A DNA stretch of 64,000 nt, from NCBI GenBank assembly GCA_017531585.1, contig JAFXKT010000001.1, positions 1-64,000 of the forward strand. The letters are read 5' to 3'. This document shows positions 42,073-49,578 of this stretch, piece by piece. Within the stretch, counting starts at the first letter, position 1. Each line of letters begins with the position of its first letter. The notes beneath the pieces are model-generated. The model saw only the letters and a program-made list of their open reading frames with translations, did no database searches and had not been told where the DNA came from. This DNA is from Candidatus Saccharimonadota bacterium. GTDB lineage: Bacteria > Patescibacteriota > Saccharimonadia > Saccharimonadales > Saccharimonadaceae. The translations under genes and the position numbers were made by a program.

Positions 42073-42591
42073 CTAATCCCCCTTCTTATCGATAAGTTTC
42101 TTGATACCGAGGTCAGCGACTAGCACTGCAAAGAGAATGCTACAGAGCAAGTTCATCACTGGGCTCTGAAGCGCACCGTCTATAACCATTTCACCGTTAA
42201 TAAAAGCAGCAACAGTTGCGGCGATGTTAATTAGCGAAATGATCGACATAAAGATCATATACTTGCGGAAGTTCATATTCATACCAACGTATGCATCTTT
42301 GAAAATCGCATAGGTCATCTGAACAATAACGCCAAGAATGACGGTTGCAATATAGCCATAGAAGCCAAGAAAGTGGCCGAGGCCAAACATATGCGCGAGC
42401 ATGAGTACGTAGCTTGAAATAATCATGGTATAGAAGCCATAAGTATAGGCCTTGCCACGAGCTTGCTTTTGGCGCTCGTCATATTTGGTTTTGACTTTCT
42501 TGTCTTTGTTAATCTTCGTATTAGCAATAAGGCTAATAAAAATTGCTGCGATAATCGCGAATGTAAATATCGCTCCTAGTTGTAGATCCAT
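42073..42591 (-). CDS. Membrane protein paired with XRE regulator
   Basis: 172 residues with four to five membrane segments. The first is followed by a conserved-looking basic stretch with KTKYDERQKQARGKAYTYGFY, a pattern common in uncharacterised membrane proteins encoded next to small XRE regulators. Function unknown; envelope stress or signalling have been proposed for such pairs but nothing in the sequence shows it. Confidence 0.8.
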   Translation of the reverse strand: MDLQLGAIFTFAIIAAIFISLIANTKINKDKKVKTKYDERQKQARGKAYTYGFYTMIISSYVLMLAHMFGLGHFLGFYGYIATVILGVIVQMTYAIFKDAYVGMNMNFRKYMIFMSIISLINIAATVAAFINGEMVIDGALQSPVMNLLCSILFAVLVADLGIKKLIDKKGD

Positions 42592-42625
42592 ATCTTAAAT
42601 TCCTTCGTTAATGATTATACCCCTA

Positions 42626-42654
42626 TTGTAGCGAATAGATTACGTAATGTCAAG
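42626..42654 (-). promoter_or_regulatory. Promoter of the membrane protein-XRE pair
   Basis: Minus-strand TTGACA (42649-42654), 17 bases, TACAAT (42626-42631). The spacer begins with the palindrome ATTACGTAAT (42640-42649), a possible XRE site. A second TATAAT lies at 42616-42621. Confidence 0.75.
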
Positions 42655-42691
42655 AATATTTTACATATTGTTAAACAGACAAGGCTATACA

Positions 42692-42720
42692 TTGACAAAA
42701 TAAGCGTTTTAGTGTATAAT
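42692..42720 (+). promoter_or_regulatory. Consensus promoter of the 66-aa exported peptide
   Basis: TTGACA (42692-42697), 17 bases, TATAAT (42715-42720). Confidence 0.9.
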
Positions 42721-42753
42721 ATACCAAATTAATTATTGGAGAGGATTATCACG

Positions 42754-42954
42754 ATGAAGATAGTCGAAAAAGTAGCTCTTTCTCTATTGCTCACTGCTTT
42801 CGCTATTGCTACCGTAGGTGTCGTAGCGACCAGTAACCTGTTTGCTAGAGAATCCAATTACAATACTGATATAGTCAACGCTCAGGAGCAACCTGATACC
42901 GAGGAATATAGCCAACCAAATACTACTAAGGAAAAAATATTCTTCAAGAGCTAG
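42754..42954 (+). CDS. Small exported or membrane-anchored peptide, 66 aa
   Basis: Start at ATG 42754 behind GGAGAGG. Residues 5-30 are hydrophobic (KVALSLLLTAFAIATVGVVATSNLFA) and could be a signal peptide cut after LFA or a membrane anchor. The rest is polar and acidic (EQPDTEEYSQPN). It has its own consensus promoter and terminator, which supports real expression. No family was recognised. Confidence 0.7.
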   Translation: MKIVEKVALSLLLTAFAIATVGVVATSNLFARESNYNTDIVNAQEQPDTEEYSQPNTTKEKIFFKS

Positions 42955-42956
42955 AT

Positions 42957-42988
42957 AAAATATCCTCCAGTTTTGGAGGATATTTTTG
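42957..42988 (+). terminator. Terminator of the 66-aa gene
   Basis: AATATCCTCC (42959-42968) pairs with GGAGGATATT (42975-42984), followed by T. Confidence 0.9.
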
Positions 42989-43020
42989 TTGGCTTAGATT
43001 CATCGCTTATAATTAAAGAG

Positions 43021-43491
43021 ATGTATTCTCAAGAAATTATGAAGCAAGCAATTGCGGAAGCCGAGACAGGCATTCGCGAAGGTCACGGTGGCCCATTTGG
43101 CGCAGCTGTAGTAAAAGACGGCCAAGTAATCGCGACCGGCCACAACCACGTATTAGCAAATAACGATTCTACTTGTCATGGTGAAATCGACGCCATCCGC
43201 AAGGCCGAGCAAATCCTCGGAACTTACGATCTATCTGGTTGCGAACTATATACGATGGCCGAACCATGTCCGATGTGTCTTGCGGCGATTCTCTGGGCAA
43301 ATATTGGTAAGGTTTATTTTGGCTGCACCAAAGAAGACTGTGAAGAGATTGGTTTTCGCGACCTCGTTTTTGATAAGCTTCTTGGCGGAAGAGCCAATCT
43401 TGAGTTAGGTTTCTTGGAAGAAAGAGATCGCGAGCTCTGCCTTCAGGTTTTTGAAGAGTATAAGAATATTGCGGATAAGACGATTTACTAA
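43021..43491 (+). CDS. GuaD-like nucleoside/guanine deaminase
   Basis: 156 residues from ATG 43021; the earlier in-frame codon lies upstream of the -10 box TATAAT (43008-43013), which ends 7 bases before this ATG. Zinc deaminase motifs: CHGEIDAIRKA (His ligand and catalytic Glu) and AEPCPMCLAAILWANI. The length and the start GGPFGAAVVKDG fit guanine deaminase GuaD of Bacillus (156 residues), but tRNA and cytosine deaminases share the fold. Co-transcribed with the next gene, whose ATG overlaps its stop. Confidence 0.85.
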   Translation: MYSQEIMKQAIAEAETGIREGHGGPFGAAVVKDGQVIATGHNHVLANNDSTCHGEIDAIRKAEQILGTYDLSGCELYTMAEPCPMCLAAILWANIGKVYFGCTKEDCEEIGFRDLVFDKLLGGRANLELGFLEERDRELCLQVFEEYKNIADKTIY

Positions 43492-44054
43492 TGAACGAAG
43501 AAAAGCTACGCGAGTATGAGTTTCTAGATTCTAATCGCATTTTGGCGGGCTACGACAAGATGAATATCGTGGGCGTTCGCGAAGGCCTGAAACAGGTCAC
43601 CGAATTGGAAGTCATTGAGCCCAAAGAGACGATCGAAGCCGCAGAACAACTTGTCGAGACTACGCTAGATGTTCTTGGGCTCGTTTATTACAAAGAGAAC
43701 AGGAGCGAGCATTTTGCGCCCGATTCGGTTCGCACACAGTATTATGTCGCCAAGACTTCCGAGGCGCTAGATAAAATGCGCGAAGCTAATAAGAAGTTTG
43801 TCAGCGTAGATTATCAAGAAGAAGCCGACCGCGAGCGTGGCAGATTGTTCGGTTTTCCAGAGACAGCGATTGAGTATTTCGTAAGCAATCAGGATTCAGG
43901 AATCGAAGAAAAACCTTGTGACAACAACCCAAAATACCACTCATACAAGCATAGCCCAGAGCATGCCGAGGAAGAATACGAACAATACGAGAAGAAGATC
44001 GAAGAGCTGTTTAGAAAGTATTGTCCAAAGTCGGCGGAAGAGCTCTTCGACTAA
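43491..44054 (+). CDS. Hypothetical acidic protein, 187 aa
   Basis: No family was recognised. Soluble, rich in Glu, Lys and Tyr, with a predicted coiled end (EEEYEQYEKKIEELFRKY). The stop of the deaminase gene overlaps its start (TAATG), so translation is coupled and a related role is possible. It overlaps the convergent gene by 4 bases. Confidence 0.75.
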   Translation: MNEEKLREYEFLDSNRILAGYDKMNIVGVREGLKQVTELEVIEPKETIEAAEQLVETTLDVLGLVYYKENRSEHFAPDSVRTQYYVAKTSEALDKMREANKKFVSVDYQEEADRERGRLFGFPETAIEYFVSNQDSGIEEKPCDNNPKYHSYKHSPEHAEEEYEQYEKKIEELFRKYCPKSAEELFD

Positions 44055-44530
44055 GATTCTCTGCGCTGTGCATCAATCTCGATCAAGCCCTCAAGCTCTT
44101 CTCTGCGCTTCGTCATTTCTTCTTCGCTAATCTCAGGAACATCAAGCTCGAGCTCGCGACCTTTCAAATCTGAGACATTTGCCTTTAGCTTAGCCATGAC
44201 GCATTTGTCGCCACACTCTGGATAGTAGAGCCATTTGTCGTAGTCCTGATAATCCGTCGTTTCTTCGTTAGACAACCAGTGCTCAACTTCCCAGTCGCAA
44301 GTATGGTCTGGCCAGTAATCTTCGGCAATTCTCTTACTCGGTTCGGCGCCCATAAATTCATCGATAAAATCTGCCAGCTCAATCACATATAGACCATCAT
44401 CCTTTGGATTGCTCCAGTAGTATAAGGTCTTATCTGGCGTCACTGGTTCATAACCCTCAAAAACCAAGCCCAAATCACTGACGTGGTAAAACTCGAATAT
44501 CTTAGCAAATTCTCTTTGAACTAATTCCAT
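44051..44530 (-). CDS. Hypothetical acidic protein, 159 aa
   Basis: No family was recognised. It is Asp/Glu/Trp-rich with two Cys close together (YYPECGDKCVM) plus one in DHTCDWEVEHW. The -10 TATAAT (44537-44542) ends 6 bases before the ATG, a strong hint that the gene is real and its mRNA leaderless. Confidence 0.75.
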   Translation of the reverse strand: MELVQREFAKIFEFYHVSDLGLVFEGYEPVTPDKTLYYWSNPKDDGLYVIELADFIDEFMGAEPSKRIAEDYWPDHTCDWEVEHWLSNEETTDYQDYDKWLYYPECGDKCVMAKLKANVSDLKGRELELDVPEISEEEMTKRREELEGLIEIDAQRRES

Positions 44531-44587
44531 AGTTTCATTATAGCTTGACGACGCATAATTACCCTATAATCTAAGTAGGAGTATCAT

Positions 44588-44629
44588 ATGCGAGCACTAT
44601 ACGTCGAAGGCGCCACGCTTCTAGTATGA
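44588..44629 (+). CDS. Possible 13-codon leader ORF before the cytidine-deaminase-like gene
   Basis: ATG at 44588 follows AGGAG with good spacing and TATAAT is ~20 bases further up (44570-44575). The product MRALYVEGATLLV ends at TGA. It is either a leader peptide or the stump of a lost gene; the next real start is 45 bases downstream. Confidence 0.35.
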   Translation: MRALYVEGATLLV

Positions 44630-44674
44630 CCCGTTAGGCACTGATAGAAATATACCCTTAGCAAGGAGACAAAA

Positions 44675-45121
44675 ATGACACCGCAAGACAACGAAGACAT
44701 CTGGGCGCAGATGTACGAAGCCACGAGAAAAGAATATCATCCAGAGGATGTGTCGCCGTTTATTCAGGCACATCACGTCGTGGCCGCAGTCCAAAGCGCC
44801 AAAACTGGCAAGATTTATACCGGATTCTGTATTGAGGGCGCAAGCGGTGTCATGAATCTTTGCGCCGAGCGCGTCGCAGCTTTGAATATGTATATGAGCG
44901 AGGGCAACTTGGTCGCAAGGAGACTAATTGCCTGCCGCGACAAAGCACCGGCGAACGGTGGAACACCTTGCGGAGCCTGCCGCGAATTCTTCATGCAAGC
45001 AGCATACGAGAACCGTGAGATGGAGATTTTGACAGACTTTGAGACTAGGAAGACAGTCTTACTAAAAGATTTGATCCCGAACTGGTGGGGAGATAAGAGA
45101 TATGGGAATAGGTTGGCTTAG
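44675..45121 (+). CDS. Cytidine-deaminase-superfamily protein
   Basis: 148 residues. Zinc site: NLCAERVAALN (Cys and catalytic Glu) and GTPCGACREFF, the cytidine/blasticidin-S deaminase pattern. GFCIEGASGVMNLCAE fits a substrate loop. Length is in the range of tetrameric CDA (about 130-150). It may deaminate cytidine/deoxycytidine for salvage. An AAGGAG site precedes the ATG; the following gene overlaps its stop. Confidence 0.85.
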   Translation: MTPQDNEDIWAQMYEATRKEYHPEDVSPFIQAHHVVAAVQSAKTGKIYTGFCIEGASGVMNLCAERVAALNMYMSEGNLVARRLIACRDKAPANGGTPCGACREFFMQAAYENREMEILTDFETRKTVLLKDLIPNWWGDKRYGNRLA

Positions 45122-45588
45122 TGATAATATTTGAATACAAAGTATCTCCTGCATGGCTTTCTCCTGACGCCCCAGAATCTATTTTCCGCATTACGGTTAC
45201 AAGCGACAAAGAAAACAATGTGATCACTTGTTTTCACGACAAGAATTATCTTCATACTATCCCGGCTAGCGAGATTAATAAAATAAAAAACATTATTAAG
45301 GAGCATTCAGGGCTATTTCACATACCAGAATACCTTGAGCCAAATACCGTTCTAGACGGCGAAGAATATTCCTTTATTTTCTCAGACGGTAAAAATACAA
45401 ATTCTTTTTCAGGGTATAATATCCTAGATTATGGCCGAAGCCCACGCAAGAACGCTACGCTTGCCTTAAGAGCAGCTAGAACAATAAAAGAAAAAGTATT
45501 AGACCTTAATGGCATCAAAACAATGATTCCAACTCGTTTGCAGCACTGGCCGAAGTATAGAAAACCTTCAAACAATATCAAAATATAG
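45121..45588 (+). CDS. Hypothetical protein, 155 aa, GTG start
   Basis: No family was recognised. The GTG at 45121 overlaps the deaminase stop (TAGTG), so it is translationally coupled. Soluble; the middle (FHIPEYLEPNTVLDGEEYSFIFSDGKNTNSFSGYN) suggests beta-rich structure, with a basic end (RLQHWPKYRKPSNNIKI). Confidence 0.65.
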   Translation: MIIFEYKVSPAWLSPDAPESIFRITVTSDKENNVITCFHDKNYLHTIPASEINKIKNIIKEHSGLFHIPEYLEPNTVLDGEEYSFIFSDGKNTNSFSGYNILDYGRSPRKNATLALRAARTIKEKVLDLNGIKTMIPTRLQHWPKYRKPSNNIKI

Positions 45589-45617
45589 AGCGATAATAAA
45601 TAAAACAAGGAGATACA

Positions 45618-46166
45618 ATGTCAGCAATATACGATTTTAAAATCAAAAAACGCGACGGTAGCATTATTTCACTAAGCGAATATAGGAATAAGGTATTAAT
45701 AATTGTAAATACAGCTACCGGTTGTGGTTTTACGCCACAATACGAAGGCTTAGAAGCACTCTACGAAAAGTATCATGATGACGGCTTGGAGATTTTAGAT
45801 TTTCCGTGCAACCAGTTCGGACATCAAGCCCCAGGAAGCGACGACGAGATTCACAATTTCTGTACCGCAAAATACAACACGTCTTTTGACCAGTTTGCCA
45901 AGATTGAAGTTAATGGCGACAAGGCTGACGAACTATACAATTATCTAAAATCCGAGATCAAAGACGATCCGGAGCCGAGCGGCATGAAGAATAAACTCGC
46001 CATGAAAGCAATTTCAAAAATTCCAGGCGTATCGCACGAAGAAGGTTATATCAAATGGAATTTTACAAAGTTCATCGTCTCGCGCGACGGCAAAGTAGTA
46101 CGCCGATTTGGCCCAACCGACAAGCCAGAAGATATGGAAGATTGTATTAAAGAGTGTCTCAAATAG
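45618..46166 (+). CDS. Glutathione-peroxidase-family thiol peroxidase
   Basis: 182 residues. The peroxidatic Cys is in VNTATGCGFTPQYEGLEALYEKY, the Gln in FPCNQFGHQAPGS and the Trp-Asn pair in GYIKWNFTKFIV: the full catalytic tetrad. Bacterial members usually use thioredoxin rather than glutathione. It protects against hydrogen and lipid peroxides, useful on an aerobic host surface. An AAGGAG site precedes the ATG. Confidence 0.95.
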   Translation: MSAIYDFKIKKRDGSIISLSEYRNKVLIIVNTATGCGFTPQYEGLEALYEKYHDDGLEILDFPCNQFGHQAPGSDDEIHNFCTAKYNTSFDQFAKIEVNGDKADELYNYLKSEIKDDPEPSGMKNKLAMKAISKIPGVSHEEGYIKWNFTKFIVSRDGKVVRRFGPTDKPEDMEDCIKECLK

Positions 46167-46170
46167 AAAA

Positions 46171-46199
46171 CCGCCTCGGATATACCGGGGCGGATTTTT
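46171..46199 (+). terminator. Terminator of the peroxidase gene
   Basis: CCGCCTCGG (46171-46179) pairs with CCGGGGCGG (46185-46193; one G-U), followed by ATTTTTG. Confidence 0.85.
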
Positions 46200-46201
46200 G
46201 C

Positions 46202-46462
46202 TCATTCTTCGATAATCTCGGCTGAGATTACGACGAATGGGCGACCACCATTACGGTGATCAGGGCACTCAATTTTGAACGTCGGACCGCCATCTATCGT
46301 CTTGCAACCCTGTGCGACCGCATAGAGCTTTGGGATAACCTGCGCAGCACATTCCAGACAAAGTGGCGGAACCGGGTCGCCATCGCGCCAGATAATTTCC
46401 TGACCATCACGGACAATACCGTCGGCACAATTGCCAGCGATCGTAAGTCTGACCGTAAGCAT
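46202..46462 (-). CDS. Hypothetical small protein with possible metal site, 86 aa
   Basis: No family was recognised. The ATG follows GGAGGTGATCTC, a near-perfect match to the anti-Shine-Dalgarno sequence, and a good promoter lies upstream. Cys residues in PLCLECAAQV, QGCKT and ECPDHRNGG could bind zinc. Its expression signals resemble other accessory genes of the window rather than the leaderless core genes. Confidence 0.7.
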   Translation of the reverse strand: MLTVRLTIAGNCADGIVRDGQEIIWRDGDPVPPLCLECAAQVIPKLYAVAQGCKTIDGGPTFKIECPDHRNGGRPFVVISAEIIEE

Positions 46463-46484
46463 GAGATCACCTCCAATAGGATAT

Positions 46485-46513
46485 ATTATACCATGTTTTT
46501 ATATTTTGGTCAA
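46485..46513 (-). promoter_or_regulatory. Promoter of the 86-aa gene
   Basis: Minus-strand TTGACC (46508-46513), 17 bases, TATAAT (46485-46490). Confidence 0.8.
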
Positions 46514-46702
46514 TGATGCTCATGCTTTGCTGAGAAAATAATTAGCAGAATTACAGCATTAGAGAAAACAGCTCGATTTTTAAAAATATCTCTTTTTGTG
46601 ATACAATCAACAGAGCTTGAAACAGTCTTTTCTAGAAATAAAAACGACGTAAAACGGACAGCATAATATATTTTTTTAATCAAAGAAAGAAGGTTATTTT
46701 TT

Positions 46703-48676
46703 GTGGAGAATAATAAAGCCTTAGGCTCAGAAAAAATTACTAAATTAATCCGGAAGTTTGCGATTCCGTGTATTATTTCGCTGCTGATTAGCGCGCTTTA
46801 CAACATTGTTGATCAAATTTTTATTGGTAACTCGAAGTTAGGCTTTCTCGGCAACGCTGCAACATCAATCGTATTTCCAATTACGATTATCTCGTTCGCA
46901 TTTGCATGGTGTTTTGGTGACGGCGCTGTCGCACTTATGAGCATTCGTCAAGGCCAAAAAGACGATAAAGGCATCGCAAAGATTATTGGCAATGCTTTAA
47001 CGATTAATGTCATCGCTAGCATTATTTTTATCGCATTCTGTTTCATCTTTATGGATCCGCTCCTGCATTTATTTGGCGCATCTGAAGCGTCATTACCGCT
47101 AGCACAAAGTTACTTTAGAATTATTTTATATGGATCTACTGCTTCGATGATGGGCGGCGTACTTTCAAGTATTATCCGTGCCGATGGGTCACCAGCTTTT
47201 TCGATGATCGTAACCGTACTTGGCGCTGTAATTAATATTATTCTTGATCCAATTTTTATTTTTGGCCTCGATTGGGGAATTGAAGGCGCTGCGATTGCTA
47301 CGATTATTGGCCAAATCGCATCGTTCGCATTGGGGATATATTACATACTTTTCCATGCACACACTTTCAAGCTAAAGCTGGCGGATTTTAAACCGGAACT
47401 AAAAACTATTCGACATTTTACTAAACTTGGCATTTCCACTTTTATTACACAAATGTCAATCGTGGCGACTTCACTTGTTGGCAATATGATGCTTGCAAAG
47501 TGGGGTGCTGAGTCTATTTACGGGGCAGATATTCCGATTGCGGTGATGGGCATCGCAATGAAAGTATTTACAGTCGTCATTAACATTGTAGTCGGCCTAT
47601 TAGTAGGCGCGCAGCCGATTCTTGGCTTTAATTACGGCGCCGAAAAATATGATCGCGTTAAAGAAGCATTTCGCATTGCCATAATTGGTACAATTATCGT
47701 TGGTATAATTGCGACAATTATCTTTGAATTCTTCCCTGATCTCGTGATTGGAATTTTTGGCACGCAAAATGAACTTTACATGGAGTTTGCGCGCAAAATG
47801 TTCCGCATTTTCTTAATGCTAGTTACTTTTACACTTTCAATCAAAGCAATCTCCATTTTCTTCCAAGCCGTCGGCGAACCAAAGAAGGCGACTATCGCTT
47901 CACTAATGCGTGATATCGTTTGCTTTGTGCCACTTTGTTTTATTTTGCCGAACATCTTCGGCGTGGATGGTATCTTGTATGCGGCCCCAGTTGCAGACGT
48001 AATCGGTATCGCAATTGCCAGTACTTTAGCAGTTCGGTTCTATACAAATCTCGGCAAAGCAAAAACTGCAAATATTGCTGAAAATGTGGCTATCAAAAAG
48101 TCCCACCCTGGCGTGATTATTACAATTTCGCGCCAACACGGCTCCGCGGGTAAGGAGATTGGTAAACTCGTAGCCGAGCAACTAAATATTCCATATTATT
48201 ACAAGGAGTTACTCGCCGTAACGGCGAAAGAGTCCGGCCTGTCGGAAGGATATTTAAATGAGTTAAACATACGCGACGATGAAGGAATTATGCGCGAATT
48301 ATATCTTAGCTCCACACCAGTAGAATATGCGATTAAGGCACAGCGTCAGGCGATTGAAGAAATAGCTAAGCATGGATCCTGCGTAATCGTAGGACGTGCA
48401 GCAGATTACGTTCTGCGCAACAATAAAAAGGTCCTGCGCGTATTTATCTCTGCGCCAGACGAATACCGCATTAAGAAACTTAAAGAAATGTACGGAGATA
48501 AGCCAGCCGAAGCAAAGAAGTCCATTAAGCGCTCGGACGCGAACCGCGCTTCTTACTACAATGCGATTTCTGGACTAGAATGGGGCAAGCGCGAGAATTA
48601 TGATTTGTGCCTAGATAGCTCAATTGGTAATAAAGAAACGGCGAAAATTATCGCTGAGTATGCGAAAAATATCTAA
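46703..48676 (+). CDS. MATE-family transporter fused to cytidylate-kinase-like domain
   Basis: 657 residues from GTG 46703 (AGAAGG upstream). Residues 1-~455 form a 12-segment MATE (DinF/NorM-like) transporter, for example PCIISLLISALYNIVDQIFIG and RADGSPAFSMIVTVLGAVINIILDPIFI. Residues ~467-657 match the cytidylate-kinase-like 2 domain: VIITISRQHGSAGKEIGKLVAEQL (P-loop region), IVGRAADYVLRNN and RVFISAPDEYRIKKL. The frame is continuous across the junction, so it is a true fusion and not a sequencing error. MATE proteins export cationic compounds with Na+ or H+; what the kinase-like part does is unknown. Confidence 0.9.
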   Translation: MENNKALGSEKITKLIRKFAIPCIISLLISALYNIVDQIFIGNSKLGFLGNAATSIVFPITIISFAFAWCFGDGAVALMSIRQGQKDDKGIAKIIGNALTINVIASIIFIAFCFIFMDPLLHLFGASEASLPLAQSYFRIILYGSTASMMGGVLSSIIRADGSPAFSMIVTVLGAVINIILDPIFIFGLDWGIEGAAIATIIGQIASFALGIYYILFHAHTFKLKLADFKPELKTIRHFTKLGISTFITQMSIVATSLVGNMMLAKWGAESIYGADIPIAVMGIAMKVFTVVINIVVGLLVGAQPILGFNYGAEKYDRVKEAFRIAIIGTIIVGIIATIIFEFFPDLVIGIFGTQNELYMEFARKMFRIFLMLVTFTLSIKAISIFFQAVGEPKKATIASLMRDIVCFVPLCFILPNIFGVDGILYAAPVADVIGIAIASTLAVRFYTNLGKAKTANIAENVAIKKSHPGVIITISRQHGSAGKEIGKLVAEQLNIPYYYKELLAVTAKESGLSEGYLNELNIRDDEGIMRELYLSSTPVEYAIKAQRQAIEEIAKHGSCVIVGRAADYVLRNNKKVLRVFISAPDEYRIKKLKEMYGDKPAEAKKSIKRSDANRASYYNAISGLEWGKRENYDLCLDSSIGNKETAKIIAEYAKNI

Positions 48677-48700
48677 TCAATTCAAATTCGCCATAAAAAT

Positions 48701-48724
48701 AAGCCCTTAGGGGCTTGTTTTTAT
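48701..48724 (+). terminator. Terminator of the MATE-kinase gene
   Basis: AAGCCC (48701-48706) pairs with GGGCTT (48711-48716), followed by GTTTTTATTT. Confidence 0.8.
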
Positions 48725-48735
48725 TTCTCCATGTA

Positions 48736-48783
48736 GTGAGGGGCGACCAGATATACAGGCAAAGAGATTCGAACTTTTGGGAA
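48736..48783. repeat. Left direct repeat of a ~2.9-kb segment
   Basis: The words GTGAGGGGCGACCAGA and ATACAGGCAAAGAGATTCGA (extending through ACTTTTGG) lie side by side here. Both recur in the same orientation at 51480-51496 and 51618-51650, separated there by ~125 bases. The second word contains TTCGAA-type tRNA T-loop sequence on the minus strand. Likely an attachment-site remnant. Confidence 0.6.
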
Positions 48784-48862
48784 TTTCTGGCCCTACTGGG
48801 GCCGTAGAGGTCTAAAACAATGACGATGATATAATCGTAATAAGTAAATAAAGGACTTACTC

Positions 48863-49273
48863 ATGACCAAAAACCAAACCATTCGAGAACAGCTAGAAGC
48901 TTATATTGAAAAGAAATATAAGATCCATGAAGAGCAACTCCCTTTTAATCATGAAGATTATGCAGTTTTTAGACAACCGAGCGGCAAATGGTTTGCGGTA
49001 TTCTTTGTAAAGCCATATAGTGAATTTGGCTTAGGCGGAGATAAAACAGTAGATGTCGTGAGTTTTAAGATTCGCGATCACGAACTTGCCGAAACACTAT
49101 ATAGTCAACCTGGATATATTAAAGGTTATCCGAACTCTGGCTGGGGTTGGATTTCTGCCCTGCTTGACGGCACGGTACCATTTGAAGACTTGTGTCGTTG
49201 GCTAGACGAGAGTTATGAAGCAACACTTCATGAGCCTGGTAATATGAATGTACCGTTAGAAAAGCGAGATTAA
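48863..49273 (+). CDS. MmcQ/YjbR-family protein
   Basis: 136 residues. The family pattern is seen in YAVFRQPSGKWFAVFF, the middle VVSFKIRDHELAETLY and the end GWGWISALLDGTVPFEDLCRWLDESYEAT. YjbR-like proteins have a cyclophane-type, CyaY-like DNA-binding fold; their role is not established. First gene of the repeat-flanked segment. Confidence 0.8.
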   Translation: MTKNQTIREQLEAYIEKKYKIHEEQLPFNHEDYAVFRQPSGKWFAVFFVKPYSEFGLGGDKTVDVVSFKIRDHELAETLYSQPGYIKGYPNSGWGWISALLDGTVPFEDLCRWLDESYEATLHEPGNMNVPLEKRD

Positions 49274-49342
49274 AATACCATATTAAGACTAGCTATTATC
49301 TCAACTTAGAGTATGATTCTGTCTACTAATAAAGGAGTAAAC

Positions 49343-49540
49343 ATGGATAAAATCATTAGAAATAGAATCAAGTGTAAGAAATGCGGAGATATTATCGAGT
49401 CGAAATCCGTACATCATTTCGTGGAGTACAGATGCAAATCTATAGCCGTAGATGGTGGCCACGAGTATCAACGTTGGGTTGGGAATATCGAAGACATTGA
49501 GGATTTGAGCATAGTAGAAAAAGACGATACCGCCGAATAG
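49343..49540 (+). CDS. Small zinc-ribbon-like protein, 65 aa
   Basis: Start at ATG 49343 behind AAAGGAG. RIKCKKCGDIIESKSVHHFVEYRCKS resembles a small family with an N-terminal CxxC and the phrase VDGGHEYQRWVGN. In that family a second Cys pair usually completes the zinc site; here only one Cys remains in the second half. Function unknown. Confidence 0.7.
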   Translation: MDKIIRNRIKCKKCGDIIESKSVHHFVEYRCKSIAVDGGHEYQRWVGNIEDIEDLSIVEKDDTAE

Positions 49541-49578
49541 GCGCGACAAAAACGCAGTGATATATAATATAACCAACT

